In this document: one piece after another, positions 4,962-6,225 of the stretch
How positions within the stretch are numbered: position 1 is the stretch's first letter
How the letters are laid out: each line of letters starts with the position of its first letter
Assembly (NCBI GenBank): GCA_030830185.1
Contig: JAURNN010000003.1
Coordinates: 1 to 6,225, forward strand
Length of the DNA: 6,225 nt
Reading direction: 5' to 3'
From: Bacillota bacterium
GTDB lineage: Bacteria; Bacillota_I; Bacilli_A; Acholeplasmatales; Acholeplasmataceae
The notes under the pieces: generated by a model
Seen by the model: the letters and a program-made list of their open reading frames with translations, nothing else
The model's database searches: none
What the model was told of the DNA's origin: nothing
Program-made: the position numbers and the translations under genes

Positions 4962-6225
4962 ATGAAAAGAAAAACAAAAATTGTATGTACATTAGGACCC
5001 TCTGTTGATAACAGAGAGATGATTGGTAAACTGATAGATGCCGGTATGAATGTCGCGCGTCTTAATTTTTCGCATGCGAATCACGAAGAGCATAAAAATC
5101 GTATTCAAATGGTTCGTGAGATTGCCAAAGAAAAAGGACGTATCGTCGGGATACTTGCAGATACAAAAGGACCAGAAATACGAACAGGAAAATTTGAACA
5201 TGATGCAGTCACGTTTAAAAAAGGTGATATTGTTGATGTTGTTTCAGAAAATATTGTTGGAACAAAACAATCGTTTCATGTCGACAGTCAAGAACTATTT
5301 GAAGACATTCAAGTTGGACAATATATTTTAATTGATGATGGTAAAATGCGTCTTGATATATTGGAAAAAAAACCTGGTGTATTAACGTGCAAGATATTTA
5401 ATAACGGTGTCATAAAAACCAAAAAAGGTGTGAATGTCCCTAATGTTAAACTCTCCATGCCATTTGTATCACAAAAAGATAGAGAAGATATCATCTTTTG
5501 TGCACAAGAAGGCGTTGACATGTTTGCACTATCATTTGTCAGACGCAAAGAAGATGTCTTAGAAGTGAAAGAAATTTTAGCGTCTGTTGGTAAACCATAT
5601 ATTGAAATCATTGCAAAAATTGAAAACCAAGAAGGTGTTGATAATTTAGATGATATTTTATCAGTCGCGGATGGTGTGATGGTTGCAAGAGGAGATTTAG
5701 GTGTTGAAGTTTCCACACAACTCGTTCCTATTTATCAAAAGAAAATCATTACACGTGCCAATGAACTTGGTAAACCTGTTATTACAGCAACACACATGTT
5801 AGAATCTATGATGCATAATCCAAGACCGACAAGAGCTGAAGCAAGTGATGTTGCGAATGCAATCTTAGATGGATCCGATGCGATTATGTTATCTGGTGAA
5901 TCTGCAGCTGGAGATTATCCTATTGAAGCAGTTCTTACCATGGATACAATTGCAAAAGCGATTGAAGAAACCATCAATTTCCAAACAAGACTTAATAAAA
6001 TGTCTGCATTTGCAAGTCAAACGGTTTCTGATGCAATTGGCGTTGCCGTTGCTCAAACAGCATTAACTTTGCCTAAAGCAGAAGTTATTATGGCGTTTAC
6101 TGAAACAGGTGGTACGGCAAAACGTTTATGTAAATTTAAACCATCTGTTCCAATTGTAGCGATTACCAATAGTGAAGAAACTGCAAGAAAACTTACCTAC
6201 TATTTTGGCGTCCATGCAGCCATCC
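4962..6225 (+). CDS. pyk: Pyruvate kinase, 3' end cut off by the window edge
   Basis: The 421 codons present cover the N-terminal segment, the catalytic barrel, the inserted B domain and part of the C domain. The enzyme makes pyruvate and ATP from phosphoenolpyruvate and ADP at the end of glycolysis in the cytoplasm. Key parts seen are KTKIVCTLGP (4-13), NVARLNFSHA (30-39), DTKGPEIRTG (67-76), the B domain at about 75-165, the signature IEIIAKIENQEGV (214-226) with catalytic K219, VARGDLGVE (241-249), RPTRAEASDVANAI (288-301) and IMLSGESAAGDYP (308-320). The usual TATQMLxSM helix reads TATHMLESM (275-283), a small deviation. The family is about 470-590 residues; whether the extra C-terminal PEP-utiliser domain of Bacillus pyk is present cannot be seen. 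The ATG at 4962 is preceded by GGAGG. Confidence 0.97.
   Translation, partial: MKRKTKIVCTLGPSVDNREMIGKLIDAGMNVARLNFSHANHEEHKNRIQMVREIAKEKGRIVGILADTKGPEIRTGKFEHDAVTFKKGDIVDVVSENIVGTKQSFHVDSQELFEDIQVGQYILIDDGKMRLDILEKKPGVLTCKIFNNGVIKTKKGVNVPNVKLSMPFVSQKDREDIIFCAQEGVDMFALSFVRRKEDVLEVKEILASVGKPYIEIIAKIENQEGVDNLDDILSVADGVMVARGDLGVEVSTQLVPIYQKKIITRANELGKPVITATHMLESMMHNPRPTRAEASDVANAILDGSDAIMLSGESAAGDYPIEAVLTMDTIAKAIEETINFQTRLNKMSAFASQTVSDAIGVAVAQTALTLPKAEVIMAFTETGGTAKRLCKFKPSVPIVAITNSEETARKLTYYFGVHAAI

Noticed and set aside
5309..5716. Open frame of 135 codons on the minus strand.
   Set aside because: It lies fully inside pyruvate kinase on the opposite strand, its translation resembles no protein I know, and it has no RBS. 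The same reasoning removes the open frames at 1968-2177, 4992-5201, 5050-5331 and 5869-6066.
4962..6225. Mycoplasma-type recoding of TGA as Trp.
   Set aside because: Conserved full-length genes in the window show TGG for Trp and no in-frame TGA, so there is no sign of recoding; all visible stops are TAA, so TGA as stop is not directly shown either.

Overview
The window looks like chromosomal DNA from an AT-rich, low-GC Gram-positive relative. An Acholeplasma-like Mollicute or a close Firmicute is my best guess. The genes have strong AAGGAG-type ribosome binding sites, TATAAT-type -10 boxes close to the start codons, and TAA as every visible stop. Conserved genes read through with TGG for Trp and no in-frame TGA, so the UGA=Trp code of Mycoplasma is not seen. 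The assignment rests on composition and protein flavour, not on a marker gene.

Left part, minus strand (1-3103). Read from right to left, an OFA-type major facilitator transporter is followed 17-35 bp later by a GntR-type regulator whose C-terminus is an RCK_C (TrkA-C) domain. This is the architecture of the c-di-AMP-responsive regulator BusR. The pair is probably one operon and ends at a clear hairpin terminator (1208-1234). Beyond it, with its own promoter, lies a cytosine-deaminase-type amidohydrolase that runs off the left edge.

Middle part, plus strand (3104-4625). A short divergent promoter region rich in dyads separates the transporter from two small accessory genes: a TehB-like SAM methyltransferase and a P-loop kinase-like ATPase. 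The two proteins are unrelated, yet each gene has a nearly identical leader (26 of 33 bases, including the same RBS and spacing). Each is also followed by a copy of the same ~91-bp non-coding element (about 67 of 91 bases identical, no gaps). A third, inverted partial copy lies at 4515-4537. This leader-ORF-repeat layout is cassette-like. The repeat ends look like the TGT...ACA ends of an insertion sequence, and the repeat interior can fold into paired arms with some compensatory change. It is the most unusual thing in the window.

Right part, plus strand (4553-6225). A 26-bp perfect palindrome with a T-tail closes the accessory segment. Then come a small stand-alone DUF2087 protein and pyruvate kinase (pyk), which has its own promoter and is cut by the right edge. 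Pyk marks the return to core metabolism, so the methyltransferase/kinase segment looks like an insertion between housekeeping or transport genes.
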